Position numbers and translations under genes: made by a program. This document shows, in pieces, positions 15,481 through 23,810 of a DNA stretch of 28,677 bases. Within the stretch, counting starts at the first letter, position 1. The number at the start of each line of letters is the position of its first letter. The notes below the pieces were generated by a model. It did not search any database and had not been told where the DNA came from. It saw only the letters and a list, made by a program, of their open reading frames with translations. The DNA is from Oribacterium parvum (GTDB lineage: Bacteria; Bacillota; Clostridia; Lachnospirales; Lachnospiraceae), in contig CALIEL010000041.1 in assembly GCA_938022235.1 (NCBI GenBank), positions 1-28,677 on the forward strand, in the 5' to 3' direction.

Positions 15481-16671
15481 ATGAGTAAAATCAAAGAAAT
15501 CTCCTCGGAGGCTTGGGAGAAGGAAGAATATAAGCACTATACCCCCATTGACCTAAGGGAAGCAGAGGAATATGAAATCGGGCACATGGACAAGGCCCTC
15601 TCCTATCCTATAGAGACTTTGCTGGGGGAGAAAATTCCCCTGTCCATAGAAGGACAGTATCTCCTTTACTGCAAATACGGCACCCTTTCCAGAGAGCTTG
15701 GTGAACGACTTTCCGACAGGGGCTATCATGTGGCAAATCTGGAGGGAGGATATGGAAAATATGTTTTGCAGCAAATCAAAAAAGCTGCAAAGCAGGAGGA
15801 ACGGCAGAAGGAAATTGAATTAAGCCTTAGAAAAAAATTCAAAAAGTCTGTCTTTACTCCCTTTGCCAAGGCCATCAATGATTATGAGTTGATTCAAGAG
15901 GGCGATTCCATCTGTGTCTGCATTTCCGGCGGTAAGGATTCCATGATTATGGCAAAGCTTTTCCAAGAGTTAAAACGACACAACAAATTCCCCTTTACCC
16001 TGCATTTTCTTTGTATGGATCCGGGTTATAACGCCTACAATCGACAGATTATTGAGGAAAATGCCGCTCTTTTGGGGATCCCCTTGGAGTTCTTCCAAAG
16101 CGATATTTTTGAATCGGTTTTCACCATAGACTCCTCTCCCTGCTATGTTTGTGCCAGAATGCGAAGAGGACACCTGTATTCCAAGGCAAAGGAGCTGGGC
16201 TGTAACAAAATTGCCCTTGGACACCACTTTGATGATGTGATTGAAACCGTCTTAATGGGAATGCTTTACAGCGGACAATTCCAGGCCATGATGCCCAAGC
16301 TTCATTCCACAAACTTTGAAGGAATGGAGTTGATTCGTCCCCTCTACTATGTTCGGGAGGAAGACATTATCCATTGGAGAAATTACAACCAGTTAAACTT
16401 TATCCAGTGTGCCTGCAAATTCACCGAAACCTGCAGCACCTGCCATGTGGACGGCACCACCAGCTCCAAGCGCTTGGAGATTAAGAAATTGATTGCTTCC
16501 CTAAAGGAGGTGAATCCCTTTATCGAGAAAAATATCTTCCGTTCCACGGAAAATGTGTCCATCAATACCATCTTGGGCCTAAAAACCGACGGAGAAAAGC
16601 ACTCCTTCTTAGAATGGTATGATAAGGGCTTTGAATTTTCGAATCCCGATAAAGGGGATGTAAAAAACTAA
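15481..16671 (+). CDS. Rhodanese-TtcA-like fusion, tRNA thiolation ATPase
   Basis: Residues about 15-100 form a rhodanese domain with a CKYGTLSR active loop (Cys64), able to carry persulfide sulfur. Residues about 115-330 form a PP-loop ATPase of the TtcA/TilS type with SGGKDS (149-154), CYVC (221-224), GHHFDDVIET and a late Cys cluster (310, 312, 318, 321), fitting an iron-sulfur-dependent 2-thiolation of tRNA cytidine 32. The fusion suggests sulfur delivery and transfer in one 396-residue chain. The ATG at 15481 is chosen for its AAGGA site; the in-frame upstream ATG precedes the promoter start. The tRNA target is inferred from the family. Confidence 0.85.
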   Translation: MSKIKEISSEAWEKEEYKHYTPIDLREAEEYEIGHMDKALSYPIETLLGEKIPLSIEGQYLLYCKYGTLSRELGERLSDRGYHVANLEGGYGKYVLQQIKKAAKQEERQKEIELSLRKKFKKSVFTPFAKAINDYELIQEGDSICVCISGGKDSMIMAKLFQELKRHNKFPFTLHFLCMDPGYNAYNRQIIEENAALLGIPLEFFQSDIFESVFTIDSSPCYVCARMRRGHLYSKAKELGCNKIALGHHFDDVIETVLMGMLYSGQFQAMMPKLHSTNFEGMELIRPLYYVREEDIIHWRNYNQLNFIQCACKFTETCSTCHVDGTTSSKRLEIKKLIASLKEVNPFIEKNIFRSTENVSINTILGLKTDGEKHSFLEWYDKGFEFSNPDKGDVKN

Positions 16672-16695
16672 ATCCAATCTATTTTTAAAGCAACT

Positions 16696-16735
16696 TAGAC
16701 CTGAAAAAGGGGTAATGTACCTCATTTCAGGTCTA
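16696..16735. terminator. Convergent hairpin overlapping the RloB-like gene end
   Basis: TAGACCTGAAA (16696-16706) pairs with TTTCAGGTCTA (16725-16735), and an inner GGGGTA/TACCTC stem closes an ATG loop. The last codons of the minus-strand gene ending at 16722 lie in the outer stem. The T-runs are modest, but the convergent position suits a shared terminator. Confidence 0.6.
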
Positions 16736-17264
16736 TCAAATCCGCTAAATACAGCTCCTCTTTTTTATGAGAAGATTTTATCCTTTTGTATTCAAGAATA
16801 GCCTGTACCAAAATATCCACTCTATCACCAAAATAATCTTTATAAAATTTCGTACTGTTATCGTACTTTTTCCTGCCTAAGCTTATATGCATTTTAGCAA
16901 AATCTTTAGGTTTTACTGTGGATTTATTCTTCTCAAACTCAGCGACTTTATCTTCTGCAATTAGAAACAACATTTCCAATTCCGGTTTAGTACAATACTT
17001 CTCAATTCCTATAATTTTGCCTTTGTAGTCTTCCGGTATCTTTAGCCTTTCCTTTTGTGCATCTCCTATCCGCATAATTAATACATCATTGCCGGGATAA
17101 ATGTTTAGTTCTGTCCGAACCTGCCCATTACCGGTAATTTGTCTTGCATGATAGGGAGTCAAGCCCAATAATTCATCCTCTCCAAAGATTAAGCGATTAT
17201 TTGCCAAGAGGATACGAACAATTTCCAGTTCATTTGCCCCTTCGCACATGATTAATCTTTTCAT
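16722..17264 (-). CDS. RloB/TOPRIM-like small protein, partner of the ATPase
   Basis: This 180-residue protein starts with a beta strand and acidic motif LIMCEGANE (Glu8), followed by NDVLIMRIGDAQK (Asp60, Asp68) and KPELEMLFLIAED (about 93-105). The order EG, D, then PxxExxLL resembles RloB/TOPRIM-like nuclease-fold proteins, although the usual DxD motif is not clean. Its ATG overlaps the stop of the ATPase gene (ATGA), so the two are co-translated. RloB and AbiLii proteins act with AAA ATPases in phage defence; that role is inferred here. It could equally be an inactive or regulatory TOPRIM-fold subunit. Confidence 0.6.
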   Translation of the reverse strand: MKRLIMCEGANELEIVRILLANNRLIFGEDELLGLTPYHARQITGNGQVRTELNIYPGNDVLIMRIGDAQKERLKIPEDYKGKIIGIEKYCTKPELEMLFLIAEDKVAEFEKNKSTVKPKDFAKMHISLGRKKYDNSTKFYKDYFGDRVDILVQAILEYKRIKSSHKKEELYLADLIDLK

Positions 17265-18379
17265 TCCTTTAGCTTCCTCTTTAGGCTCATCAGCTCTTCA
17301 TAATTTACAGCAGTTTGAAAAGCATTGTTATAATACTGCTTGCTTTTCAGAAGTTCAGTCCTGATTTGATAGTCTTCATACATGTTAGAGAGGGATACAT
17401 GCTTTCCTGACTTACAAATCCATATGTTATCCTGCCGTCCCATCTGATCCAAAACCTCACAATAGTGAGTAGTAAAGATTAAAGAAGCATTCTTCTTATT
17501 GACCGATTTATCCTTATACAAACTGATCATATTTTCCACAAGAGTTTTATGAAAATGATTTTCTACCTCATCAACCAAAAGATCAAAACCTTCTTTTAAA
17601 GAAGCAACCATTAAGGTATACAGTAGTAATCCCTTTGTTGTACCGCTAGACAAGATATAAATCAACTGGCTATCAGAAAGATACTTCTCTTCCCCGTTAA
17701 AAACCAATCTGTAATTATGTTCGTCCAAGCTTTGTAAATGTTCAATATTGTCATCAAAAATACGCATAATATTTTCCAAAACCAAAGTATCTATGCTGTA
17801 ATTTTTTAAGGCTTTGAAAATCATACGATAAGTCTCTGCTCCATTTCCAAAACTTTCGAAATAAATAGCTCTTGTACTTTTTTTCTCTAAGACAAAAAAT
17901 ACTTTGGATATATCCTCCGGCAATGTTCCATACTCATCCATTTTCTCGAAAGAACTATCTTCATACAGTTCATGAATACGACTTTTATAATATTTTTTTC
18001 TATACAGCTTTTCCTCTTTAAAAATTGCCTGATTACTGAGAGATATGTCCGTAGACAATAAACACTCATACTTATAAATAAAGCCTGCATGATAAAAGAC
18101 TATCTCCAATTCAACACCGTCATAGTCATAGTGTTTATCTTCTAAGCGAAAGTCTCCCAAAATAGAATAGCAAGCATCCAAAAGCTCCAATGCAGAGGTT
18201 TTTCCGGAAGCATTTTTTCCAATAAATGCCATCGTATTATAAACATATAAATCAGGCGCAATCTCCTGCAGTTCATACTCTTTATCTTCTGCAGTCTTCC
18301 TCGATTTAGCCACCAAATCAATAGTATATCCTTCTATACAGTTTTTAAAATTTTTGGCTTTTACATAAAGTAATTTCAT
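17261..18379 (-). CDS. AAA15-type ABC/SMC-like ATPase of a two-gene cassette
   Basis: This 372-residue P-loop ATPase has Walker A FIGKNASGKTS (about 52-62), an ABC-like signature LSSGTTKG (243-250), Walker B DLLVDEVEN (266-274) and a switch histidine in TTHY (305). A short insert of about 130 residues separates Walker A from the signature, too short for a long SMC coiled coil. This fits the AAA15/RloA/AbiLi class. The ATG at 18379 is chosen because AGGAGG lies 8 nt upstream; a GTG at 18388 sits inside that site. It has its own promoter and overlaps its partner by 4 nt. The cassette is AT-rich with many AAA/TTT codons, unlike the flanking genes, suggesting transfer. Confidence 0.82.
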   Translation of the reverse strand: MKLLYVKAKNFKNCIEGYTIDLVAKSRKTAEDKEYELQEIAPDLYVYNTMAFIGKNASGKTSALELLDACYSILGDFRLEDKHYDYDGVELEIVFYHAGFIYKYECLLSTDISLSNQAIFKEEKLYRKKYYKSRIHELYEDSSFEKMDEYGTLPEDISKVFFVLEKKSTRAIYFESFGNGAETYRMIFKALKNYSIDTLVLENIMRIFDDNIEHLQSLDEHNYRLVFNGEEKYLSDSQLIYILSSGTTKGLLLYTLMVASLKEGFDLLVDEVENHFHKTLVENMISLYKDKSVNKKNASLIFTTHYCEVLDQMGRQDNIWICKSGKHVSLSNMYEDYQIRTELLKSKQYYNNAFQTAVNYEELMSLKRKLKE

Positions 18380-18407
18380 TCTGCACACCTCCTTTTCCTG
18401 CTTTTAT

Positions 18408-18436
18408 AGTATATCAGTGAAACGTGATTTAAACAA
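18408..18436 (-). promoter_or_regulatory. Promoter of the ATPase/RloB-like cassette
   Basis: On the minus strand TTGTTT (18431-18436), a 17-nt spacer and TATACT (18408-18413) form a good sigma-A promoter about 30 nt before the ATPase start. The cassette is therefore independently transcribed. The AT-rich remainder up to 18536 shows nothing else. Confidence 0.7.
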
Positions 18437-18536
18437 TATTTTTGTTTTAATCTTTATTTATTCTGCAAAAATTCATGATTTGTACTAATATGTTGATAAT
18501 TATATGATTTTTTTCTATATTTTAATTCTTCTAATA

Positions 18537-18583
18537 AAAAAACTTTAGCTAATTTCGGTTTGAAAAATCAGCTAAAGTTTTTT
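18537..18583. terminator. Bidirectional terminator after the uridine kinase-like gene
   Basis: AAAAAACTTTAGCT (18537-18550) pairs perfectly with its complement at 18570-18583, with inner ATTT/AAAT pairing. T-runs follow on both strands. It ends transcription of the minus-strand gene that stops at 18637 and isolates the downstream cassette. Confidence 0.85.
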
Positions 18584-18636
18584 AAAATTTTTTATGCTAT
18601 AGATTTCAATTTTAAATCTACATTCCAATCAAGGCT

Positions 18637-20298
18637 TTACCCTACATGCAGACAGGAACCGCCGATAAACTCACGAATTATGGAGTTCTTCGGAATGGAC
18701 TCCGGGCTTACAGGAAGCACATAGTCCAGGAACTTTAGGAGACGCTTAGCCTCCTGGTAGGCAGGACTGTCATTTTCAATCTGGAACAACAGAGGCTGGG
18801 CAAATATCTTCAAAACTGCAAGCTCATAAATCAATGCAGAGTTTACCATCACATCCGCCCTCTCCTGGAAGGGGAAAATGTAATTGTCTTCACCCCGTCT
18901 TACATTTTTCCAGATGGAAATGGTATCTTCCGCAGAATAGCCTCTGGTTCTGTTATCTCTTACCATTCTTCTAAGCAGGCGAACATCCGTTGTAGGAATA
19001 CGGTTATGCTCATCAATGTTTAAGGGTGTTAATGCGGAAATGTAAATGCGGAACTTGCTTTCCTCCGGTAAGGAAGTGGACATTAAGTCATTCAAACAGT
19101 GAATACCCTCAATAACCAAGACATCCTCTGCCTCCATTTTCAGATAATCTCCCTTATACTCTCTTTCCCCTGTGAAGAAATTGTAACGGGGAAGCTCCAC
19201 CCTTTCTCCGGAAAGAAGAGAGAGCATATCCTTGTTAAACAGCTCCAAATCCACGCACTGAATGGACTCAAAGTCGTAATTACCTTCCTCATCTTTGGGT
19301 GCCTCCACTCTGGCTCTGAAATAATTATCCACAGAAATAGCATGGGGCTTTAGTCCAAGTGCGGAAAGCTGAATGCTTAAACGCTTGGAAAAGCTGGTTT
19401 TTCCTGAGGAAGAAGGTCCTGCAATCAGTACCACCCTCTTCTTCTCCTTAAAGATAGACATGGCGATATTACCGATTTGCTTCTCAAAATAAGCTTCCTG
19501 CATCAGAATAAGAGAATCCGTATCCCCTTGAACAATCTGCTTATTCAATGCACCGATATCTCCGATTCCCACCTTTCTGGCCCAAAGGGAGGATTCCTTT
19601 TGCACCTGATAAAGCTTATCCATTGGACAGAACTCCGGAAGCTCATTGGGCTTCTCCGGAGTAGGCAAAAGCAGGATAAAACCGTCTCCATAGGGAAGCA
19701 AATCAAACAAAGTCACATAGGAAGTATTTTGCAACATATAGCCGTAGAAATAATCCTGGAAATTCCCCAAGGAATAGATATTTACACGGCTGGTCATACG
19801 ATAACGGAAAAGCTCCTCCTTGGAATGCATCCCCACCTCACGGAAGATCGCTCTGGCATCCTCGGTGGAAACGGAACGCTTCATAATCGGCATCTTCTTC
19901 TCCGCATACTCCAACATAGAAGCCTTCACCTTTTCTAAAAGCTCCTTTGTAATCTTTACATCTCCGGAAAGGTAGCCGTAAAAACCGCCTCCCAAAGTAT
20001 AATCCATATTTACCCGAAATCCCGGTACATCCTTACAATGATGGTAAAAAGCCTTTAAAAGCATAAAAACGGCAGAGCGGTGATAACTCTTCATACCGAT
20101 ACTATCCTTCAAGGTTAAAAAGCTGCATTCCTGATCCACATTGGGGATTCTCTTATGCAACTCATAAATACGCTTTCCAAAGCGCACCAAAACAATGGGA
20201 TACTCCTCCATATCCTGAAACAAGGGAACTAAGTCTTGAAACTTACTTCCCTCCTCTAACTCTACCACTCTTCCTTTTGCTGTAATCTTCATGGACAT
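18637..20298 (-). CDS. Uridine kinase-like nucleoside kinase with TGS/ThrRS-like N-terminus
   Basis: This 553-residue protein joins an N-terminal ubiquitin-like/TGS segment (1-70) and a threonyl-tRNA-synthetase second-additional-domain-like region (about 70-230) to a C-terminal phosphoribulokinase/uridine kinase domain with P-loop AGPSSSGKTSF (294-303) and VIEGIHCLN. This fusion is common in Clostridia. The kinase half suggests phosphorylation of uridine/cytidine, but the true substrate is not established by sequence. Either of two ATGs six bases apart could start it; AAAGG favours the first. It follows the Nif3-like gene after 21 nt and ends in a strong terminator. Confidence 0.87.
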   Translation of the reverse strand: MSMKITAKGRVVELEEGSKFQDLVPLFQDMEEYPIVLVRFGKRIYELHKRIPNVDQECSFLTLKDSIGMKSYHRSAVFMLLKAFYHHCKDVPGFRVNMDYTLGGGFYGYLSGDVKITKELLEKVKASMLEYAEKKMPIMKRSVSTEDARAIFREVGMHSKEELFRYRMTSRVNIYSLGNFQDYFYGYMLQNTSYVTLFDLLPYGDGFILLLPTPEKPNELPEFCPMDKLYQVQKESSLWARKVGIGDIGALNKQIVQGDTDSLILMQEAYFEKQIGNIAMSIFKEKKRVVLIAGPSSSGKTSFSKRLSIQLSALGLKPHAISVDNYFRARVEAPKDEEGNYDFESIQCVDLELFNKDMLSLLSGERVELPRYNFFTGEREYKGDYLKMEAEDVLVIEGIHCLNDLMSTSLPEESKFRIYISALTPLNIDEHNRIPTTDVRLLRRMVRDNRTRGYSAEDTISIWKNVRRGEDNYIFPFQERADVMVNSALIYELAVLKIFAQPLLFQIENDSPAYQEAKRLLKFLDYVLPVSPESIPKNSIIREFIGGSCLHVG

Positions 20299-20319
20299 CC
20301 CTGACCTTTCTATTTTGTT

Positions 20320-21108
20320 TTACAGAATTTTTCCTAAGAAAACTTCCTCTTCCTCCACGCAATCTATCTTAGGAAAATGTCGGCGAATCTGCTCCCCCAT
20401 ATAAGGCACGAAGAAGCGCTCCAAGCCGTAGTGCCCTGCATTAAGGAGGCTAAGCCCCTCTCCCAAGGCATCCACCGCATCGTGGTGTCCCAGGTCCCCT
20501 GTGATATAAGCGTCTGCACCTATAGCAATCACATCCTTAATAAAACTCTTTCCTGAACCCGGGCAAACCGCAATTTTTTGGATAGGCTTTCCACTGTCAA
20601 AGTACTCAATATAGGGAAGGGCAGCCTTTTCTTTCACATAGGCCGCCAGTTCCTCGCAGGAAAATGCCTTATCCACCCTGGTATAAAATCCAATCCCCTG
20701 AGACATACCCTCAGAAGAAGGAGCAACTTCCTGAAGTACCCCCTCCTTTTTCCAGGAAAGCTTAGAGCAAATCAAATCTCCCATCCCTTCCTTCACGCTG
20801 TCGAAGTTGGTATGCATGCTAAAGACGGAAATCTTATGTTCCGCCAAAGTAAGAAGTAATCTTCCCTGTTCATTGTCTCCGGTAACAGATTTCATCCCCT
20901 GAAAGATAAAGGGGTGGTGGCTCAAAATGAAATTACAGGACCGGGCAATCGCCTCTTCCACCGACCTTCTCTGCACATCCAGACAAATGTAGACCTTGCT
21001 AAGCTCTTCTTCCTTCTTTCCCAACAAAAAACCCACATTATCCCAGTGCTCCGCATATTGCTTCGGCGCAAATTCCTCCAAAAAGGAAATCAGCTCTTGT
21101 TTTTTCAT
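20320..21108 (-). CDS. Nif3-like dinuclear metal-centre protein
   Basis: This 262-residue protein belongs to the Nif3/YqfO (DUF34) family. Metal-ligand motifs are visible: HWDNVGFLLG near residue 20, LSHHPFIFQG (about 63-72), MHTNFDS (about 98-104), ITGDLGHHDAVDA and NAGHYGLERF near the C-terminus. It is the short form without the long central insert. Members are linked to GTP cyclohydrolase I type 2 and metal handling, but the function is unsettled. It follows trmK after 23 nt, an arrangement conserved in Firmicutes. The leader contains a duplicated ATAGGAGAAATA, giving two Shine-Dalgarno sites. Confidence 0.92.
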   Translation of the reverse strand: MKKQELISFLEEFAPKQYAEHWDNVGFLLGKKEEELSKVYICLDVQRRSVEEAIARSCNFILSHHPFIFQGMKSVTGDNEQGRLLLTLAEHKISVFSMHTNFDSVKEGMGDLICSKLSWKKEGVLQEVAPSSEGMSQGIGFYTRVDKAFSCEELAAYVKEKAALPYIEYFDSGKPIQKIAVCPGSGKSFIKDVIAIGADAYITGDLGHHDAVDALGEGLSLLNAGHYGLERFFVPYMGEQIRRHFPKIDCVEEEEVFLGKIL

Positions 21109-21131
21109 GGTATTTCTCCTATTTATTTCTC

Positions 21132-21920
21132 CTATCCAAAGTACCCAAGCCCTTCTTTCACCCGTTCCAGCTTCTCTGCTATCACTTTTTGGGGATTTTT
21201 CAAAAGCATTTCTTCCAAATGTCTTTCCTCATCCTCTAAAAGCTCCTTTAAAACAGGATCCTTTTTTGCCAGAGGAAGCCAGCCAAACTCCCATTCCACT
21301 TTGGATATTTCGAAAGAGTCCGAAGTTGTTCTCTCGATCTCCGATTCTTTTCCCCCAATATTCATACTGATTCTCTCGGCATCCGAATTTGTCGCCTTAA
21401 GCTCCAGGACTTTCGCCCCGGTATCCAAAGTATTTTTTTCCCTATCTGAATTTCTACGCTTTTTCGCCAGCAGGATACGATAGAACTTATTTTTCTCCTT
21501 CACATAGCAGTCTTCCACAAGCTCCATATAGGGATATAGAAAACGTCGCAGCTTCTCATAGTCTGACTGGGGAGAAAGCAAAATCGTTTCAAACTCCTCT
21601 ATTCGCTTTTCCAAAATCTGAATCATCAGCATCCCCCCCATACCGGAGAGAAGAAGGTGCTTACATTCCCCTTTTTCCAAGGCTTCCAGACCATTTCCCA
21701 GACGACAGCTGATTTTATCCTCCAGCCCCCTGAAACGCACATTTTTCTTCGCCATTTCCAAGGGCTCTTTTCCGATATCACAGGCAAAAAGCTTCTCCGC
21801 CTTTCCTGCCTCAAACAAGGAAATGGCGGTATAGCCATGGTCGCAGCCGATATCCGCAATACTGTCCACCACCGGATACAAGTCCACCATGGTCTGTATT
21901 CTTGCCCCAAGTCCCTTCAT
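21132..21920 (-). CDS. trmK: tRNA (adenine-N1-)-methyltransferase, position 22
   Basis: TrmK methylates N1 of adenosine 22 in tRNA using S-adenosylmethionine. The Rossmann motif ADIGCDHGYTAISLF (about 22-36), ACDIGKEPLEMAKKNV and LLSGMGGMLM are all present. At 262 residues it is longer than the usual 230-240 because residues about 155-207 form a polar, low-complexity insert rich in Ser, Glu, Thr and Asp before the C-terminal helical region. A GGAG site precedes the ATG. It forms a unit with the Nif3-like gene. Unlike most relatives, rpoD does not lie directly upstream. Confidence 0.92.
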   Translation of the reverse strand: MKGLGARIQTMVDLYPVVDSIADIGCDHGYTAISLFEAGKAEKLFACDIGKEPLEMAKKNVRFRGLEDKISCRLGNGLEALEKGECKHLLLSGMGGMLMIQILEKRIEEFETILLSPQSDYEKLRRFLYPYMELVEDCYVKEKNKFYRILLAKKRRNSDREKNTLDTGAKVLELKATNSDAERISMNIGGKESEIERTTSDSFEISKVEWEFGWLPLAKKDPVLKELLEDEERHLEEMLLKNPQKVIAEKLERVKEGLGYFG

Positions 21921-22063
21921 CTACACACTCCTTTAGGAGGAAAATAATTTTCCCCAAAACTTTTTCTCCTCTATACACCGTAAAGACTATATTTCGTAAA
22001 AAATCCAATCTCTATATCCAAACTGTAATCTCTACGAAACCAAATATAGCTTATTTAAGCTCT

Positions 22064-23809
22064 TTAGCCGGAAAATCCGGAGAAATGCTCCCACTTATCC
22101 TTCTCCCGAAACAGTCGGGAAAGCTCCTCTCCGTCCATAGCTTCTGCAATGGCCTTTTCAATCCCCCGCAGTTTCATCTGGCGGATAAAGTCCAGAAGCA
22201 TTCTTTCCTCCTCCTGTCTTTCCAGATCCAAATGATACAGATCTCCATGATAGAGGGCCATACACTTTTGGTATTTTTCTTCCTCTCCCCGGAAACCGTC
22301 CATGATTTCCTGTACGGATTTACCGCTTTGTAGAGATAGAAATACCTGCCGGCAAAGCTCCTCCCTAAGATCCTCTGCCTTGATATATTGAGAAACCGGT
22401 CCGATCCACTCTTCCTTTTGCAGGAGGAGGGAAAGAAACTGTTCCTCCAAATTATCCGTTAAAGCCTTTTCCCGCTTATTTTCCTCCCGTCTTCCCTGCT
22501 TGGAAAGAGCGAAGGAAAGCTGGGATTTTTCCTCTCCCTTTTGTACCAGGTACAAGAGATTTTCCGCGGATAAAAGCTGCTCTCTAGCCACTGCCTTGCA
22601 ATAATTTTCCAGCTCCACAGGGTCGGAGAAGCAATCCCTAAGCAAGGCGGCAATGGCTTCCATATAGCCCTGCATCTCCCCCGGATCTTGCAGGTTAAAG
22701 CCGGCCTTTAATTCCTCCACCTCCCACAGGAAGGCATTTTTTGCATTATGAATCCGCTCCATAAGAGCATCCTTCCCCTCCGCCTTTAAAAACTCATCAG
22801 GGTCCTTATAGGGCTTTAGGGAAATGACCTTTGCCTGAATTTCCTTTTCCCGTAAGATAGGAATGGCTCTCTTACAGGCCTTTCTTCCCGCATTGTCACT
22901 GTCAAAGCAAAGAAGCACCGTGGAGGTAAAACGCTTTAAAAGGGCGGCCTGTTGCTCCGTAAAGGCGGTTCCCAATGCCGCCACTGCCTCGATACAGCCT
23001 GCCTGGTGCATGGAAATCACATCCATATAGCCCTCGCAGAGAATCAGATAGGATTCCCGACTTCTTCTGGCAAAGTTCAAGGCAAAAAGATTTCTGGATT
23101 TATCAAAAAGCTTAGTTTCCGGAGAGTTTAGGTACTTAGGCTCCCCCTCTCCCATCACTCTTCCCCCAAAACCGATTACCCGATGATGAAGATCCATAAT
23201 AGGAAAAATCACTCGATTAAAAAATTTATCTCGAACACCGTTTTCTTTAAAGGTAAATAAGCCGGACTCCTGCAAAATAGCATCCTCATAACCTAAAGCT
23301 TTACAGTGCTGATACAAAGCATCCTTTTCCTGCACCGCATAACCAAGACCGAAGTGGGTAATGCTTTCCCCGCTTAGAGCTCTTTTTCCCAAATACTGCA
23401 ATCCCAGCTTTCCCTTGGGACTGCGAAGCTGTTTTACGAAGAAAAGGGCGGCATTTTTGTTGATTTCCAGTAGCTTATACCGAAGGTCCTCTTTCCCCTT
23501 ATTCACACCGCTGCTTTTTTCGGGAAGGGTAACATTTGCCCGCTCTGCCAGCTGTTCTATCGCCTCCACAAAGCTTAGGTTCTCGTACTCCATCATAAAG
23601 CGGATACTGTCTCCCGCCTTACCGCAACCAAAGCAATAAAAAATCTGCTTCCCGGGGGAAACAGAAAAAGAGGGAGTTTTCTCCCCATGAAAAGGACAGA
23701 GCCCAAAGTAGCTGGAGCCCTTCTTTTTCAAATGTACATATTGTCCTATTAAATCCACGATATCCGTTCTTTGCCGGATTTCCTCTACGATATCTTCTCC
23801 ATAGTACAT
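22064..23809 (-). CDS. dnaG: DNA primase
   Basis: DnaG makes RNA primers at the replication fork. The 581-residue protein has the zinc finger CPFH...CFGC (38-62), the RNA polymerase domain with TOPRIM motifs LILCEGYMDV (about 255-264) and FDSDNAGRKA (about 302-311), and a C-terminal helicase-binding region (from about 430). The ATG at 23809 is chosen because AAGGA lies 5 nt upstream and the family begins at MYYGEDIVEEIR; 21 upstream open codons overlap dgt. It starts one base after the dgt stop, indicating coupled translation. Confidence 0.96.
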   Translation of the reverse strand: MYYGEDIVEEIRQRTDIVDLIGQYVHLKKKGSSYFGLCPFHGEKTPSFSVSPGKQIFYCFGCGKAGDSIRFMMEYENLSFVEAIEQLAERANVTLPEKSSGVNKGKEDLRYKLLEINKNAALFFVKQLRSPKGKLGLQYLGKRALSGESITHFGLGYAVQEKDALYQHCKALGYEDAILQESGLFTFKENGVRDKFFNRVIFPIMDLHHRVIGFGGRVMGEGEPKYLNSPETKLFDKSRNLFALNFARRSRESYLILCEGYMDVISMHQAGCIEAVAALGTAFTEQQAALLKRFTSTVLLCFDSDNAGRKACKRAIPILREKEIQAKVISLKPYKDPDEFLKAEGKDALMERIHNAKNAFLWEVEELKAGFNLQDPGEMQGYMEAIAALLRDCFSDPVELENYCKAVAREQLLSAENLLYLVQKGEEKSQLSFALSKQGRREENKREKALTDNLEEQFLSLLLQKEEWIGPVSQYIKAEDLREELCRQVFLSLQSGKSVQEIMDGFRGEEEKYQKCMALYHGDLYHLDLERQEEERMLLDFIRQMKLRGIEKAIAEAMDGEELSRLFREKDKWEHFSGFSG

Positions 23810-23810
23810 A

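Noticed and set aside
20914..21483. 189-codon plus-strand ORF
   Set aside because: It is antisense to the Nif3-like and trmK genes, with low-complexity Ser/Phe composition and no family match.
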